64,000 nt of DNA from Nitrosarchaeum sp. (GTDB taxonomy: Archaea; Thermoproteota; Nitrososphaeria; Nitrososphaerales; Nitrosopumilaceae), in the NCBI GenBank assembly GCA_021414365.1, contig JAIOOR010000019.1, forward strand, positions 1 to 64,000, in the 5' to 3' direction. Below are positions 8,702 to 17,817 of the stretch, piece by piece. The number at the start of each line of letters is the position of its first letter. Positions within the stretch are counted from its first letter, which is position 1. Below the pieces are notes generated by a model. The model was not told where the DNA came from. It ran no database searches and saw nothing but the letters and a program-made list of their open reading frames with translations. A program made the position numbers and the translations under genes.

Positions 8702-8806
8702 GTAATTTCTGAATACTTGACATGTCTTTTAACATATTCTTTCTCACAAACATTCAAGATTTTTTACACCTGAAAAATTTATGTGAATTTAAATGATAAA
8801 TCTAAA

Positions 8807-8819
8807 TTAACATTGGTAA
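8807..8819. promoter_or_regulatory. Near-copy of 13-bp palindromic operator
   Basis: TTAACATTGGTAA differs by one base from TTAACATTGTTAA, which occurs perfectly at 9701, 10578 and 44918. It lies about 42 bp upstream of the ATG at 8861, a position where an activator or repressor could act. Confidence 0.4.
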
Positions 8820-8860
8820 TCATTACTTAAATTCATGTATTGCTCATACATTGTGATAAT

Positions 8861-9298
8861 ATGTCCACCAAAGAGCAAACAGCATTAAAAAACAGCATCT
8901 CAAATGAAAAGCCATCAAAGATCTCTATCTGTGATTTATCGCAAAATAATGCCTCTGAAATTCTCCAAAAAATGGAATATCAAGTTCCAATTTACCTACA
9001 AGGGTATTCTGACTTGTTTACGAAATACTTGCACTCATTTAACACTGTTTTTGGAACTTGCCGAATATCTGAAAAACAATTCTTTGATAAACTTGGAATT
9101 GATCACACTGTGATGCAAGAAATTGCCGATTACTGGAATTTTGTTAAAAATTTAACCTTGATCCAAATAGAATTAAATTCAAAATTTGTTGAAGATTATA
9201 TTGAATTTAGAGTCTCAACAATTGAATCTATTGATAAATCTATCACATCTATGTTAGATTATTATTCAAAAACTCTTTCCGAATTCAACAAAAAGTAA
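8861..9298 (+). CDS. Hypothetical helical protein
   Basis: The ORF track starts at TTG 8840; the ATG at 8861 (MSTKEQTALKN) is preferred, giving 145 aa. Soluble, mostly helical, no Cys cluster and no membrane segment; the second half (FVKNLTLIQIELNSK... and SITSMLDYYSKTL) looks coiled-coil or phasin-like. I do not recognise the family. A near-copy of the TTAACATTGTTAA operator lies just upstream. Confidence 0.6.
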   Translation: MSTKEQTALKNSISNEKPSKISICDLSQNNASEILQKMEYQVPIYLQGYSDLFTKYLHSFNTVFGTCRISEKQFFDKLGIDHTVMQEIADYWNFVKNLTLIQIELNSKFVEDYIEFRVSTIESIDKSITSMLDYYSKTLSEFNKK

Positions 9299-9370
9299 CA
9301 CGATGTAAATTTATCAAAACCGATTCTAATTTGTTAAGTTGGTATTTTAAAATCTAAATTTATGAAATTT

Positions 9371-9562
9371 CTAATCCATACGATTTTTGTTTGATCTTGA
9401 CTTTCTTCTAAGAAGGGCATTACAACAAGGACATCTAATATTTGTGGTTTCAATAAAAATTGAACACAGCGAGCATCTTTTTTGCCCACTCTTATATTTC
9501 TTTGATGTAGATACTTTTGTAGTCTTGTGTAATACGCATATTCCATTACAATGATATGTCAT
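9371..9562 (-). CDS. Thaumarchaeal zinc-ribbon protein
   Basis: 63 aa. Cysteines in three groups: CNGIC, GQKRCSLCSIF and CPCC, ending LLRRKSR. This layout (C-x3-C ... GQKRCxxCxIF ... CPCC) matches a small zinc-ribbon family I know to be expanded in marine ammonia oxidisers. The competing ORF 9334..9546 in another frame lacks the pattern and is a shadow. Function unknown, likely nucleic-acid or protein binding. Confidence 0.7.
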   Translation of the reverse strand: MTYHCNGICVLHKTTKVSTSKKYKSGQKRCSLCSIFIETTNIRCPCCNALLRRKSRSNKNRMD

Positions 9563-9564
9563 AT

Positions 9565-9666
9565 CTATGAGAATTCTTTCCTGACTGTCTGAGGTTTTTC
9601 TAATCTACGCCAACTATTGTTTCTTTTATTTGTGATATTCTTGTCTGTTTCTTTCTTTTTATGCAT
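9565..9666 (-). CDS. Possible 33-aa basic micro-protein upstream of the zinc ribbon
   Basis: ATG at 9666, stop 3 bp before the zinc-ribbon start. The peptide is very basic (MHKKKETDKN...). A TATA-like tttattaaaa lies about 25 bp upstream on this strand, just before the perfect TTAACATTGTTAA site at 9701. It could be a real leader cistron or simply the 5' UTR. Confidence 0.3.
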   Translation of the reverse strand: MHKKKETDKNITNKRNNSWRRLEKPQTVRKEFS

Positions 9667-9700
9667 ACATTGTATTTGTAATATTTTTAATAAAACTGAA

Positions 9701-9713
9701 TTAACATTGTTAA
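9701..9713. promoter_or_regulatory. Perfect 13-bp palindromic operator TTAACATTGTTAA
   Basis: An inverted repeat TTAACA-T-TGTTAA located immediately upstream of the TATA-like element that would drive the minus-strand unit 9666-9371, and about 130 bp upstream of the plus-strand gene at 9844. Same sequence as at 10578 and 44918. Confidence 0.5.
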
Positions 9714-9843
9714 GTATTCACTAAATACTACGTAAAACAGAATGTTGATCAAGCATGAAATTTTTGAGAAATTTTAATACTTCATTAATTAATCAGAAAC
9801 ATATGACAGGATACGACTTGAATATCCATAGGGTGCAAAGTAC

Positions 9844-10212
9844 TTGGTAAATGATAAAAATGACATCCTAAGGTCAATGGATGTCTTTATTGAAAAAATT
9901 CAACAATTACGTGGATTGATGCTTGGAGTTTCACTTTCTGCCATATTTTTAGCCCCTCTGGCAATTGTATTATCTCTGTATTTGGTCACACATCCAAAAT
10001 TCCTACATATATTAGAAAATGAAAATGAATTTGGATTCATTTTGATTGTTTTGATAACTGTAGTTTTAGTCACTTCTGGTATCTGGTTAATTACGGGCTT
10101 ACAGCAATTTCGTTCTCTGAGTTCTTGGAATAAAAGATATTCAAATTATTTGAAAAAACGCGATGATTTGGATAAACTCATCTCATCCGAATATAAACTA
10201 GATAAAGAATAA
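9844..10212 (+). CDS. Two-helix membrane protein
   Basis: 122 aa from a TTG start (an ATG at 9880 is the alternative). Two strongly hydrophobic segments (residues about 25-48 and 62-82) flanked by a short N-terminal amphipathic region and a charged C-terminal tail with coiled-coil character. No family recognised. It sits between two copies of the palindromic operator and is convergent with the regulator gene at 10225. Confidence 0.6.
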   Translation: MVNDKNDILRSMDVFIEKIQQLRGLMLGVSLSAIFLAPLAIVLSLYLVTHPKFLHILENENEFGFILIVLITVVLVTSGIWLITGLQQFRSLSSWNKRYSNYLKKRDDLDKLISSEYKLDKE

Positions 10213-10224
10213 AATTTCAAAATT

Positions 10225-10584
10225 TTATGAATTTGAAGAGTCTCTTCTTGGGAATAGTTTTTCATAAGGTTCTATTATCTCATGACAAAAATTCATTCCT
10301 TTGTTTGTAACTTTAAAAATTGTAATGGTTCTTTTTCCATCTGCTTCTTCTATTCTTTGTATGATTTCATTTTTTTCTAGATTATCTAAAATTTCCTTGT
10401 GTTTTGTAATGTTTAATCCACAAAAACTAAACAATGATGTCTGATTAAGCTGACCATATTCTGAAAGAGTAAGTATGATATCTTTTACAATGTATATTCT
10501 GTCTCTATATTTTTTGGTATCTGTCAATACTGCCATTTGAGATAATGATAGTTTAACTATTGTGGATAATTCTTTAATTAACAT
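10225..10584 (-). CDS. Winged-helix transcriptional regulator, probably autoregulated
   Basis: The ATG at 10584 (MLIKELSTIVKL) lies inside a perfect TTAACAATGTTAA palindrome; the ORF track start at 10599 would place the site within the coding region. 119 aa. The core DIILTLSEYGQLNQTSLFSFCGLNITKHKEILDNLEKNEIIQRIEE (partly quoted) is a winged helix with recognition helix and wing, followed by a short C-terminal helix, the layout common to many single-domain thaumarchaeal regulators. A TATA-like cattataat lies about 20 bp upstream. Binding of its own palindrome at the start codon would block initiation. Confidence 0.7.
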   Translation of the reverse strand: MLIKELSTIVKLSLSQMAVLTDTKKYRDRIYIVKDIILTLSEYGQLNQTSLFSFCGLNITKHKEILDNLEKNEIIQRIEEADGKRTITIFKVTNKGMNFCHEIIEPYEKLFPRRDSSNS

Positions 10585-10590
10585 TGTTAA
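10578..10590. promoter_or_regulatory. Perfect 13-bp palindromic operator over a start codon
   Basis: TTAACATTGTTAA (reverse complement TTAACAATGTTAA) contains the ATG of the winged-helix gene. It is also about 25 bp upstream of the divergent C2H2 gene, so it could control both. Confidence 0.55.
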
Positions 10591-10610
10591 GCAACCCATT
10601 ATAATGTTTG

Positions 10611-10802
10611 ATGCCTAAATTTATCATGAAATCAAAGTTATCATTTGGAAAGGATTTGGTAAAAAATGTTTTCAAAAAAGATAATGAATTTTCAAATAAA
10701 TGTAAAATCTGCGACATGGAATTTTCTGATCCAGAACGAACAAAAAAACACATGATAAAAGCACACTCAAAACCAAAACGTGAAAAAGATCATCATATGT
10801 AA
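10611..10802 (+). CDS. Single C2H2 zinc-finger protein
   Basis: 63 aa from ATG 10611 (an internal ATG at 10626 is possible). One C2H2 finger: CKICDMEFSDPERTKKHMIKAH, spacing C-x2-C-x12-H-x4-H, with basic arms on both sides. Divergent from the regulator, their promoters sharing the palindrome at 10578. Similar fingers occur at 25203 and 55790. DNA or RNA binding inferred. Confidence 0.7.
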   Translation: MPKFIMKSKLSFGKDLVKNVFKKDNEFSNKCKICDMEFSDPERTKKHMIKAHSKPKREKDHHM

Positions 10803-10840
10803 TTCTCTAGTATAATTAATTTCTTAATGTTCAATACAAT

Positions 10841-12646
10841 CTATTTCATGAGCTTTGGCACAAACATGTAAACAAGCAAAATTATCTCGATTCTTCCAAG
10901 AATCATTAAAAACCCGAAAACCATTGTTATAAATGGATTAAGTGCAGCGCTAACTGTACCTGCACCATGACCTGTAGTTGTTATTGCAGATACAGCATCA
11001 AAAAATGCATCTTGAAAATCATATCCTATTGTATGCATGTATGCTGCGACTAATAATGGAATGATAATTGATACTGCTAATATTATCAATCCTACCACGA
11101 TGTCTTTTTTATCTGATTCAGATATTTTCACAGAATTTCTATCAAAAATATATCGTAATTTAGCTAATTGCATAAATCTGAAAATCTTTATTCCTCCCGC
11201 TGTAGAAAATCCACATCCACCTATTATCATGGCAATAATCATAACTGTGTATGCCACTGGATTCAAATTATTCATGCTTATTGTAGCAAATCCCGTAGTT
11301 GTGCCAGCTGAAATCATATTGAATATGCTGTCTAACCAACTTTCATCCATTGATAATATGAACACAAGACAAAAAATCACTAAAAGAATTAGGTACACTA
11401 TGACTTCTTTTGTTAAATTTATTGAAAGAAATTTTGTTCTGACAAATGCATAATGAAAACCAAATGGAAGTGCTCCAAGTATCATTCCTGCCATCAATAT
11501 GATATATTCTGGCGTTGTAAAATTATCAAATATTTTAGAATCAGGACTTGATCCTCCAGTAGATAATGCACTAAATGCAAGAGCAAAATCATCTAGTATC
11601 TCACCTCCACCACCAAAATAAAATAAAAGTAATGCGATTATTACAGCATAAATTGAAAAAATAACTGTGATTATAGAAAATAATTCTTTTAAGTGTGGAA
11701 CATTTCCTGAAATAAATCCTTGCATTGTTTTAACTCTCTTTTCAGGATAAAACACAGTCACAATCAAGTAGATGAAGCTTAATCCTCCTACAAACTGTGC
11801 ATATCCACGATAAAATGTAAAACTTCTTGGCAAGTCTTCTGGGTGTTCAACTAATGAGAATCCCCCAGTTGTAAACCCAGCTGAACTTTCAAAAAATGAA
11901 TCTGCAAATAGTTTTACAGGATCACTGGATTCAAAATGCACTACAAAAAGCTGCGGTATCATGCCAAATAACACCAAAATCATAAAACTAGCAAAAACAA
12001 GAATTGCGGTTCCTCTTAATGTGATGGGCTGCTTTTCCCCATAAGAATTCATAAAAAATCCAGAAACTATGAGCAAGACCGACATTACATAAATTCCTGT
12101 TGCAACTATGGGATCATTTAACAAAGTTGCAATTATTCCGGGAATGAACATCAAGACTCCCGTGAATTGTGTTACCACCCCTAGATTCCAAATAACTCCC
12201 CACAGTGTAGATTGTTTCTGTTTTTTTACTAGTGATTTTTTTACAAGGTTTACTATTGTATCAAGATAAAGTATTCCTACAACTAAATTGCTTTTTGACA
12301 TCACTGCAATTTTTCTAATTTTTTTCTCACGCATTATTTCCAGAGCTTCTGAAAGAAAATGATCTTCTCTTATGGAAATTAAAGGAAACACCATGATGTC
12401 TCCAAGTGTTGTTTTAAGTGGATTAACCAAAGACTCGCTTAATTTTGTTAAAATATCTTCGTCTGTAACTATTCCTAATGGATTATACGAATCATCGACT
12501 ACTATTATTTCATCTTGATCTTTCTTTTTTAATATTGTACATGCTTCTGTGATCTTTACATGTTCTGATAACATTAGAATATTAGATCTATAGTACTGAG
12601 ATACTTTTTTACTCAGATAATCTGTTAGGTTGTTCTCTTGAGACAA
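10841..12646 (-). CDS. trkH: TrkH-family potassium transporter with N-terminal CBS pair
   Basis: 601 aa, TTG start. Residues 1-135 form two CBS domains (DEIIVVDDSYNPLGIVTDEDI and KIRKIAVMSKSNLVVGILYLD), normally a separate regulatory subunit binding adenine nucleotides. The rest is the four-repeat TrkH/Ktr channel: selectivity-filter loops SSAGFTTGGFS, STGGSSPDS, SAGTTTGFATI and ITTTGHGAG, with the expected membrane helices. No TrkA/RCK gene is adjacent, so gating may depend on the fused CBS module instead. Function as K+ uptake is well supported; the fused regulation is inference. Confidence 0.9.
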   Translation of the reverse strand: MSQENNLTDYLSKKVSQYYRSNILMLSEHVKITEACTILKKKDQDEIIVVDDSYNPLGIVTDEDILTKLSESLVNPLKTTLGDIMVFPLISIREDHFLSEALEIMREKKIRKIAVMSKSNLVVGILYLDTIVNLVKKSLVKKQKQSTLWGVIWNLGVVTQFTGVLMFIPGIIATLLNDPIVATGIYVMSVLLIVSGFFMNSYGEKQPITLRGTAILVFASFMILVLFGMIPQLFVVHFESSDPVKLFADSFFESSAGFTTGGFSLVEHPEDLPRSFTFYRGYAQFVGGLSFIYLIVTVFYPEKRVKTMQGFISGNVPHLKELFSIITVIFSIYAVIIALLLFYFGGGGEILDDFALAFSALSTGGSSPDSKIFDNFTTPEYIILMAGMILGALPFGFHYAFVRTKFLSINLTKEVIVYLILLVIFCLVFILSMDESWLDSIFNMISAGTTTGFATISMNNLNPVAYTVMIIAMIIGGCGFSTAGGIKIFRFMQLAKLRYIFDRNSVKISESDKKDIVVGLIILAVSIIIPLLVAAYMHTIGYDFQDAFFDAVSAITTTGHGAGTVSAALNPFITMVFGFLMILGRIEIILLVYMFVPKLMK

Positions 12647-12835
12647 TTATTCTGAATTTAGACCTACTACAGATTAATCTTGTGTCATAAATTCCTAAAG
12701 CGATGCGATCTGCCGTCTTTCCTTACATGCTTGATCATGCTAACATGTTTTGAATTTGTTGTAGATGCAATTGTCTTAAAATACTGTCTGGCTAAACTTT
12801 AAACTCTAAATCTTTGAACTTCATTTGAGATTACA

Positions 12836-13180
12836 ATGAAAAATTCTGACATGTCATATGGATTGACTGAATCTGAATTATTTGATCAAATTTCTCATAA
12901 CAGCAATGTTGTTGTTTATGATTTGAGAAAAAAAGAAGATTATGCCAAAGGTCATATCAAAAAATCGATTTTAATTCAATTTGATGAAAAACACCTCATA
13001 GACGCATCAAAATCCTCAAAAGTAATATTGATAGGTAAAGATGAGGAACAGTCAAAGAAGATGACAATTGCCCTACGTTCTCATGATATTGACGCATTTT
13101 ATCTAATAGGAGGCATAAAAAACTGGTCAAAAGGATTCTATTGTACAAATATTTCTTATGTAGGAACAGGTTACCCATAA
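12836..13180 (+). CDS. Rhodanese-like domain protein lacking the catalytic cysteine
   Basis: 114 aa. The fold signature is clear: VVVYDLRKKEDYAKGHIKKSI and YLIGGIKNW. The position of the active-site Cys loop reads VILIGKDEEQ, with no cysteine, so it cannot act as a classical sulfurtransferase; a binding or regulatory role is likely. Followed after 6 bp by the gene at 13187, so probably bicistronic. Confidence 0.8.
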   Translation: MKNSDMSYGLTESELFDQISHNSNVVVYDLRKKEDYAKGHIKKSILIQFDEKHLIDASKSSKVILIGKDEEQSKKMTIALRSHDIDAFYLIGGIKNWSKGFYCTNISYVGTGYP

Positions 13181-13186
13181 TACAAA

Positions 13187-13534
13187 ATGAATGTTATTGA
13201 TTTACACAATCCTCAAAGAATAAACCGTACGCCTGACAGAATTGAGGTGTTATTTTCATCAGGTAATTTTGTAGAACATGGATTTTCAGTTAACAAAGTT
13301 GAACTCCGCCTATATCTAGAAAAATCTGATGCTAAATTAGGACCATATTCATTAATCACATCATTTGTAGAAACTGACCATGGATCAGTTGAAATGATTT
13401 ATGATGAAGGTTATCGTGGAGAAGACTCACTTCATCGTACTGCTCAGTTTATTACATCTAATCTTGGTATGTCTGGATTAATCCTACGTTCCATTATCAC
13501 GTTACGTGATAGGATTGAAAAACAATCTTCCTAA
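13187..13534 (+). CDS. Conserved hypothetical protein
   Basis: 115 aa, soluble, mixed alpha/beta, second gene of a pair with the rhodanese-like protein (6 bp gap). Features include VEMIYDEGYRGEDSLHRTAQF and SGLILRSIITLRDRI. Not recognised; coupling to the rhodanese gene is the only clue. Confidence 0.65.
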   Translation: MNVIDLHNPQRINRTPDRIEVLFSSGNFVEHGFSVNKVELRLYLEKSDAKLGPYSLITSFVETDHGSVEMIYDEGYRGEDSLHRTAQFITSNLGMSGLILRSIITLRDRIEKQSS

Positions 13535-13702
13535 TTTTGCCTTTTCATCATATCGCATATTGCTGTATTTGGATTGAACGTTATTAAAAAACCCTTATTG
13601 CCTTTGTATGATGTTTGTTTTAATAAATAATTCAAAAAATAAACTTTTCACTCATATTTTATTATGATCCCGGATTAAATCCATCTTGTTTTTAATAATG
13701 TC

Positions 13703-14104
13703 ATGAAAGGAGACGTTTTACTGCAAAATATCAAAGTTACAGGAATTATTCCTGCATCCGCAGGGAAAAAATCCAAAGAGTCTAAACTGTTGATTCGTGA
13801 AGCTATTCTTACCAAATTAGGAAAGAACGTTGAGAATGTAAGGAAAAGATGTGCTGAAAAGCCATTGTCTGTCACCATTGTGTTTTCCTTACACACAACA
13901 ACTCATGCCAAAAAGGATCTATCTGGTCTTTCAGATAATATCATCAAAATTCTTGGAGAAGAAATGTCTTCAAAAAAAGATGCTCTAAAAGGATTGGAAA
14001 TTGTGAATAATACAAATCTGATTCACAGAATTATCTTGGAGAAAAACATCGTTAAAAAAGATGTTAAAGAAGAGTTTTCACTTTCAATATATGAGTGGGA
14101 TTAA
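13703..14104 (+). CDS. Hypothetical protein with RusA-like hints
   Basis: 133 aa. KPLSVTIVFSLHTTTHAKKDLSGLSDNIIKIL faintly resembles the RusA Holliday-junction endonuclease pattern (beta strand, then D-x-DN-x-x-K), but the Asp spacing is imperfect and no neighbour concerns recombination. Treat as hypothetical; the resemblance is a suggestion only. Confidence 0.55.
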   Translation: MKGDVLLQNIKVTGIIPASAGKKSKESKLLIREAILTKLGKNVENVRKRCAEKPLSVTIVFSLHTTTHAKKDLSGLSDNIIKILGEEMSSKKDALKGLEIVNNTNLIHRIILEKNIVKKDVKEEFSLSIYEWD

Positions 14105-14262
14105 CGGGTAAACTGTTACCTTATTTTCTTACTGTTTTTTTATTTTAAAAAACTGTTTTTGAATCACAAAATCTCTTTGACTCATTGTTTGTTCTTAAAA
14201 GGTTGACGGTGCTGTAATCCTACAACTCTTGGCTGATTACATTGTGTATTTGAATAAATCTA

Positions 14263-14472
14263 ATGGAGAGCATAAAAAGAACTCTGATAAAAACTGCCGT
14301 CTATCGTGGTTCCATTACTTTGTTGCTGTTTGTTCTGTTATGGGCATTTACTGATGATGTTTATCAAACTTCAATGATTACGCTAGTTTTCAATATTGCA
14401 GCCACCATAATTTACTATTTTCACGAACGAATGTGGGGTAAAATTAGTTGGGAAAATCCAATCCCTCTTTGA
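14263..14472 (+). CDS. DUF2061 membrane protein
   Basis: 69 aa with two hydrophobic segments. RTLIKTAVYRGSITLLLF and the end YYFHERMWGKISW match DUF2061, a short family of two-helix membrane proteins found in bacteria and archaea, often near sulfate-assimilation genes in bacteria. No such genes are nearby here. Function unknown. Confidence 0.75.
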   Translation: MESIKRTLIKTAVYRGSITLLLFVLLWAFTDDVYQTSMITLVFNIAATIIYYFHERMWGKISWENPIPL

Positions 14473-14627
14473 TTTGGTCTTAATCTGAGAATTTGAGGTC
14501 ATTACTTGACAAATACGTTTTATTAGTTTTGATCTGTTCAAAATAAGATCATCCCTCTCAAGTAATGTAATTGTTATGCCTTGAATACTTCAAAACGTAT
14601 TAAAGTAAAACTATAGAGTGTGATTAT

Positions 14628-16502
14628 GTGCGCATATTACAACTACACTGTGACAGCATAGAATACACTCCTACAAAAAAGGAGATCAAAAGCGCTGAGG
14701 ATATAATTCCTGAAACTAAAAGATTGGAGGAAGTTGTTGTGGCATTTGTGGCAATTGAAAACGGTGATGACTCATCTGTGGCACAAAACGCCATATCTCA
14801 AATAAAAAACTCTATGAGTAAAATCGGCTGTAAAAAATTATTGTTATATCCATATGCTCATCTTAGCTCAAATTTGGCATCTCCCTCAATTGCATTATCA
14901 TTACTTAAAGAGATGGAGTCATCTGCATCTGAATTAGAAGTATCTCACTCTCCATTTGGTTGGACCAAATCATACAAAGTACAAGTAAAGGGACATCCAC
15001 TTGCAGAGAGCTCCAAAGTTGTAACTAAAGAAAGTTCTGGAGAAAAAAGTTCAGGTGAAGAAAAAGAAATGACTTCTGATGCACTAAAAGGAGAATCAAA
15101 AATCACCTCTTATTGGAAAATACTTTCCCCTGATGGAACATTGAGCAATATTGGTGATTTTAATTTCTCAAAATATCCAAAACTTGAAATTCTTGCAAAA
15201 TATGAGTCTGCAAAAAAGAGAGCGGTAGATGAACCTCCACCACATGTTGCACTGATGAAAAAAATGGGAATTGCAGACTATGAACCAGCTTCAGACTCTG
15301 GAAATATGAGATTTTTCCCAAATGGCCGTTTAATAAAATCTCTAATTGAACGATATGTTACTGACAGAGTCAAAGAATATGGGGGATATGAAGTTGAGAC
15401 TCCGATTATGTATGATTCACATCATCCTAGTATGGTTAGTTATTTCAATAGGTTTCCAGCAAGACAATACAATATTGATTCGGAAGGAAAAAAATTGTTT
15501 TTGAGATTTGCTGCATGTTTTGGTCAATTCTTAATGGCAAATGAATATCAAATGTCTTACAAGAATTTACCATACAGATTATACGAATTAACTCGTTACA
15601 GCTTTAGACGTGAACAATCCGGTGAACTTGTAGGATTGAGACGATTACGTGCATTTACAATGCCTGACTGTCATGCTTTTTGCAAAGATATTGAGCAAGC
15701 CATTCGAGAAATTAAAGTTAGATTTGATTTATCTCGTAATGTCTTAAAAGAAATGGGTATAGTGGATTCTGATTATGAAATGGCAATCCGATTTACTGAA
15801 GATTTCTATAATGAAAACAAGTCTTCAATTGAAGATCTAGTCAAAAAACATGGTAGACCAGTATTAGTTGAAATGTGGAAAGAAAAATTCTTTTATTTTG
15901 TTTTGAAATGGGAATTTAATTTTGTCGATAGTATGGGAAAAGCTTCTGCACTTTCAACTGATCAGATAGATGTTGAAAACGGGAATCGCTACGGTATTGA
16001 ATTTGTAGATGAACACAATACTCGTAAGCACCCAATAATTTTGCACAACTCCCCAAGTGGTGCAATTGAAAGAATCATTTATGTTCTACTAGAAAAGGCA
16101 GCACAAGAAATCAAAGAAGGACGAAAACCCCAATTTCCATTATGGCTTGCACCAACACAAGTTCGTGTAATTCCTCTCAAAGAAGAATTTTCCAGCATTT
16201 GTGATGCTTTGGCTGATAAATTATCTTCTCATAATATCCGAGTTGATATTGATGATAGAAATGAAAGCATAGGAAAGAGAATTCGTGATGCAGAAAAAGA
16301 TTGGATTCGCTATACTCTAGTTCTTGGAGAAAAAGAAGCAAATTCAAAAAATCTGAGTATTAGAGATAGGCAAACTGGAGATGTCAGAGAATTGACATTT
16401 GATGATTTTATTAACGAAATAAGTGAACAAACAAAAGGAAAACCCTTCACTGGATTAAATCTTCCAAAATACCTCTCAGAAAGACCACAATTAATGGTCT
16501 AG
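14628..16502 (+). CDS. thrS: Threonyl-tRNA synthetase, archaeal type
   Basis: 624 aa, GTG start. Residues 1-145 form the archaeal editing domain related to D-Tyr-tRNA deacylase (MRILQLHCDSIEYTP, LLLYPYAHLS), which hydrolyses mischarged Ser-tRNA(Thr). The class II catalytic core follows, with zinc ligands expected in RFAACFGQF, DCHAFCKD and NTRKHPIILHNSPSGAIERI, and then the anticodon-binding domain (LAPTQVRVIPL). Length is usual for the family. The linker around 140-160 is Ser/Lys/Glu-rich. Confidence 0.95.
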   Translation: MRILQLHCDSIEYTPTKKEIKSAEDIIPETKRLEEVVVAFVAIENGDDSSVAQNAISQIKNSMSKIGCKKLLLYPYAHLSSNLASPSIALSLLKEMESSASELEVSHSPFGWTKSYKVQVKGHPLAESSKVVTKESSGEKSSGEEKEMTSDALKGESKITSYWKILSPDGTLSNIGDFNFSKYPKLEILAKYESAKKRAVDEPPPHVALMKKMGIADYEPASDSGNMRFFPNGRLIKSLIERYVTDRVKEYGGYEVETPIMYDSHHPSMVSYFNRFPARQYNIDSEGKKLFLRFAACFGQFLMANEYQMSYKNLPYRLYELTRYSFRREQSGELVGLRRLRAFTMPDCHAFCKDIEQAIREIKVRFDLSRNVLKEMGIVDSDYEMAIRFTEDFYNENKSSIEDLVKKHGRPVLVEMWKEKFFYFVLKWEFNFVDSMGKASALSTDQIDVENGNRYGIEFVDEHNTRKHPIILHNSPSGAIERIIYVLLEKAAQEIKEGRKPQFPLWLAPTQVRVIPLKEEFSSICDALADKLSSHNIRVDIDDRNESIGKRIRDAEKDWIRYTLVLGEKEANSKNLSIRDRQTGDVRELTFDDFINEISEQTKGKPFTGLNLPKYLSERPQLMV

Positions 16503-16605
16503 ATGAATTATCTCTACCAAGATTGTTTTTCCTATTTGCAAAGTTTAGAAATTAAATTATATCATTTTCATATTGTCCAAACTTAGTTGTAAATTTTAAA
16601 CATAT

Positions 16606-16735
16606 GGAGGCAAAAAGCCCCCATGATGAAAAGTCCGCAGAGACTTAACATTCTCAGTTCATCGATATGTTATGCTTAGAGTGAATTGATTCATTAGGTG
16701 TTGTATGATCAAATTGTTCACTCTATTGCGCATTT
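16606..16735 (+). ncRNA. Candidate structured RNA in a 350-bp gap
   Basis: The gap 16503-16852 holds no ORF. A short GC-rich hairpin (ggaggc aaaaa gccccc, 16606-16622) is followed by a longer imperfect hairpin: agagtgaa (16678-16685) pairs with ttcactct (16717-16724) and inner ttga/tcaa and tcat/atga segments continue it. An atgatga at 16623 resembles a C box but no matching D box is present. It could be a small RNA or an upstream leader of the agmatinase gene; direction assumed plus because TATA-like ttttaaac precedes it. Confidence 0.35.
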
Positions 16736-16852
16736 TTAAAATATGTAGTGATTTTTCATTAATGTACACATGTTGATAATTCTATTCATAGATTAGGCAT
16801 GGAAAAGTAATGGTATATAGGGAAATAATTAAAACCACCTGATGGTGAAAAA

Positions 16853-17737
16853 ATGAGCTTTCTAGATTTATACATGAACAGAAATCCTATGATCACTGCC
16901 TCATCAAGTGATTCTGAACCTGTAGCAACTGTATTTGGTATTCCTTTTGACTCTACACATTCTTACAAGCCAGGATGTAGATTTGGTCCTGACGTAATTC
17001 GTGATGCTTTTAATAATATTGAGATATTTCATCCTCAGTTTGGCATTGACTTAGAATCTGTAAATATCGAAGATTTAGGAAATACCACCCACACAGTTTT
17101 GGCTAGTGAGATGATTGACATGGTTGGTAAAATCACAAAAGAATTAGTTGCAAAGAAAAGACAATTGTTCATTTTAGGTGGAGAGCATTCTATTACATAT
17201 GGTACTTACATGAGTTTTCCAAAAGAAACTGGCTATGTTGTATTTGATGCTCATTATGATTTGCGTGATGAATATGCAAATATCAAACTAAGTCATGCTG
17301 CATATCTTCGAAGAATTGTTGAAAAAAGAGGAGCAGAAAATATTTTACATGTAGGTGCACGTGCATTTGTAAAAGAAGAGCTTGAGTTTCTAAAAGAGCA
17401 TAACATCAAAACAATTTCTGATAAACAAGTCAGAGAAGGAAAAGGTCCTCAACTTTTAAAAGATTTCGTATCATCTTTTGATTCAATGTATGCTAGTTTT
17501 GATCTCGATGTTTTAGATCCTGCTTATGCTCCCGGCGTTGGAAACCCCGAAGCTGCAGGTATGACCTCTCGTGAACTTTTTGATTTAATTTATTCACTTG
17601 AAAACAAAAATGTTTCAGGCGTAGATATTGTGGAATTAAACCCTCAGTATGATAATGGGGCTACTGCGTCAATTGCAGCAAAAATAATGTCTACCTTGAT
17701 TGTAATGAATTTATCTCGATTGCATTATTCTCAATGA
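16853..17737 (+). CDS. speB: Agmatinase/ureohydrolase family enzyme
   Basis: 294 aa, binuclear manganese ureohydrolase. All metal motifs are present: GGEHSITYGTY, VVFDAHYDLRDE and YASFDLDVLDPAYAPGVGNPE. Most archaeal members convert agmatine to putrescine plus urea, feeding polyamines used by deoxyhypusine synthase; arginase or other guanidino substrates cannot be excluded. Preceded by a 350-bp gap with a possible structured RNA. Confidence 0.85.
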   Translation: MSFLDLYMNRNPMITASSSDSEPVATVFGIPFDSTHSYKPGCRFGPDVIRDAFNNIEIFHPQFGIDLESVNIEDLGNTTHTVLASEMIDMVGKITKELVAKKRQLFILGGEHSITYGTYMSFPKETGYVVFDAHYDLRDEYANIKLSHAAYLRRIVEKRGAENILHVGARAFVKEELEFLKEHNIKTISDKQVREGKGPQLLKDFVSSFDSMYASFDLDVLDPAYAPGVGNPEAAGMTSRELFDLIYSLENKNVSGVDIVELNPQYDNGATASIAAKIMSTLIVMNLSRLHYSQ

Positions 17738-17817
17738 GTTGTTTCCAACTTTGATGTTTTTGAAACATGATAAATCTATTTACGCAAAAACATCTCAACA
17801 CATAACAGGAAAATCTA

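Noticed and set aside
9334-9546. ORF on the minus strand overlapping the zinc ribbon
   Set aside because: The other frame (9371..9562) carries an ordered Cys pattern; this one has no feature.
13703-14104. RusA-type Holliday junction resolvase
   Set aside because: Only a weak D-x-DN-like string; Asp spacing and the rest of the family pattern are missing, so it is called hypothetical.
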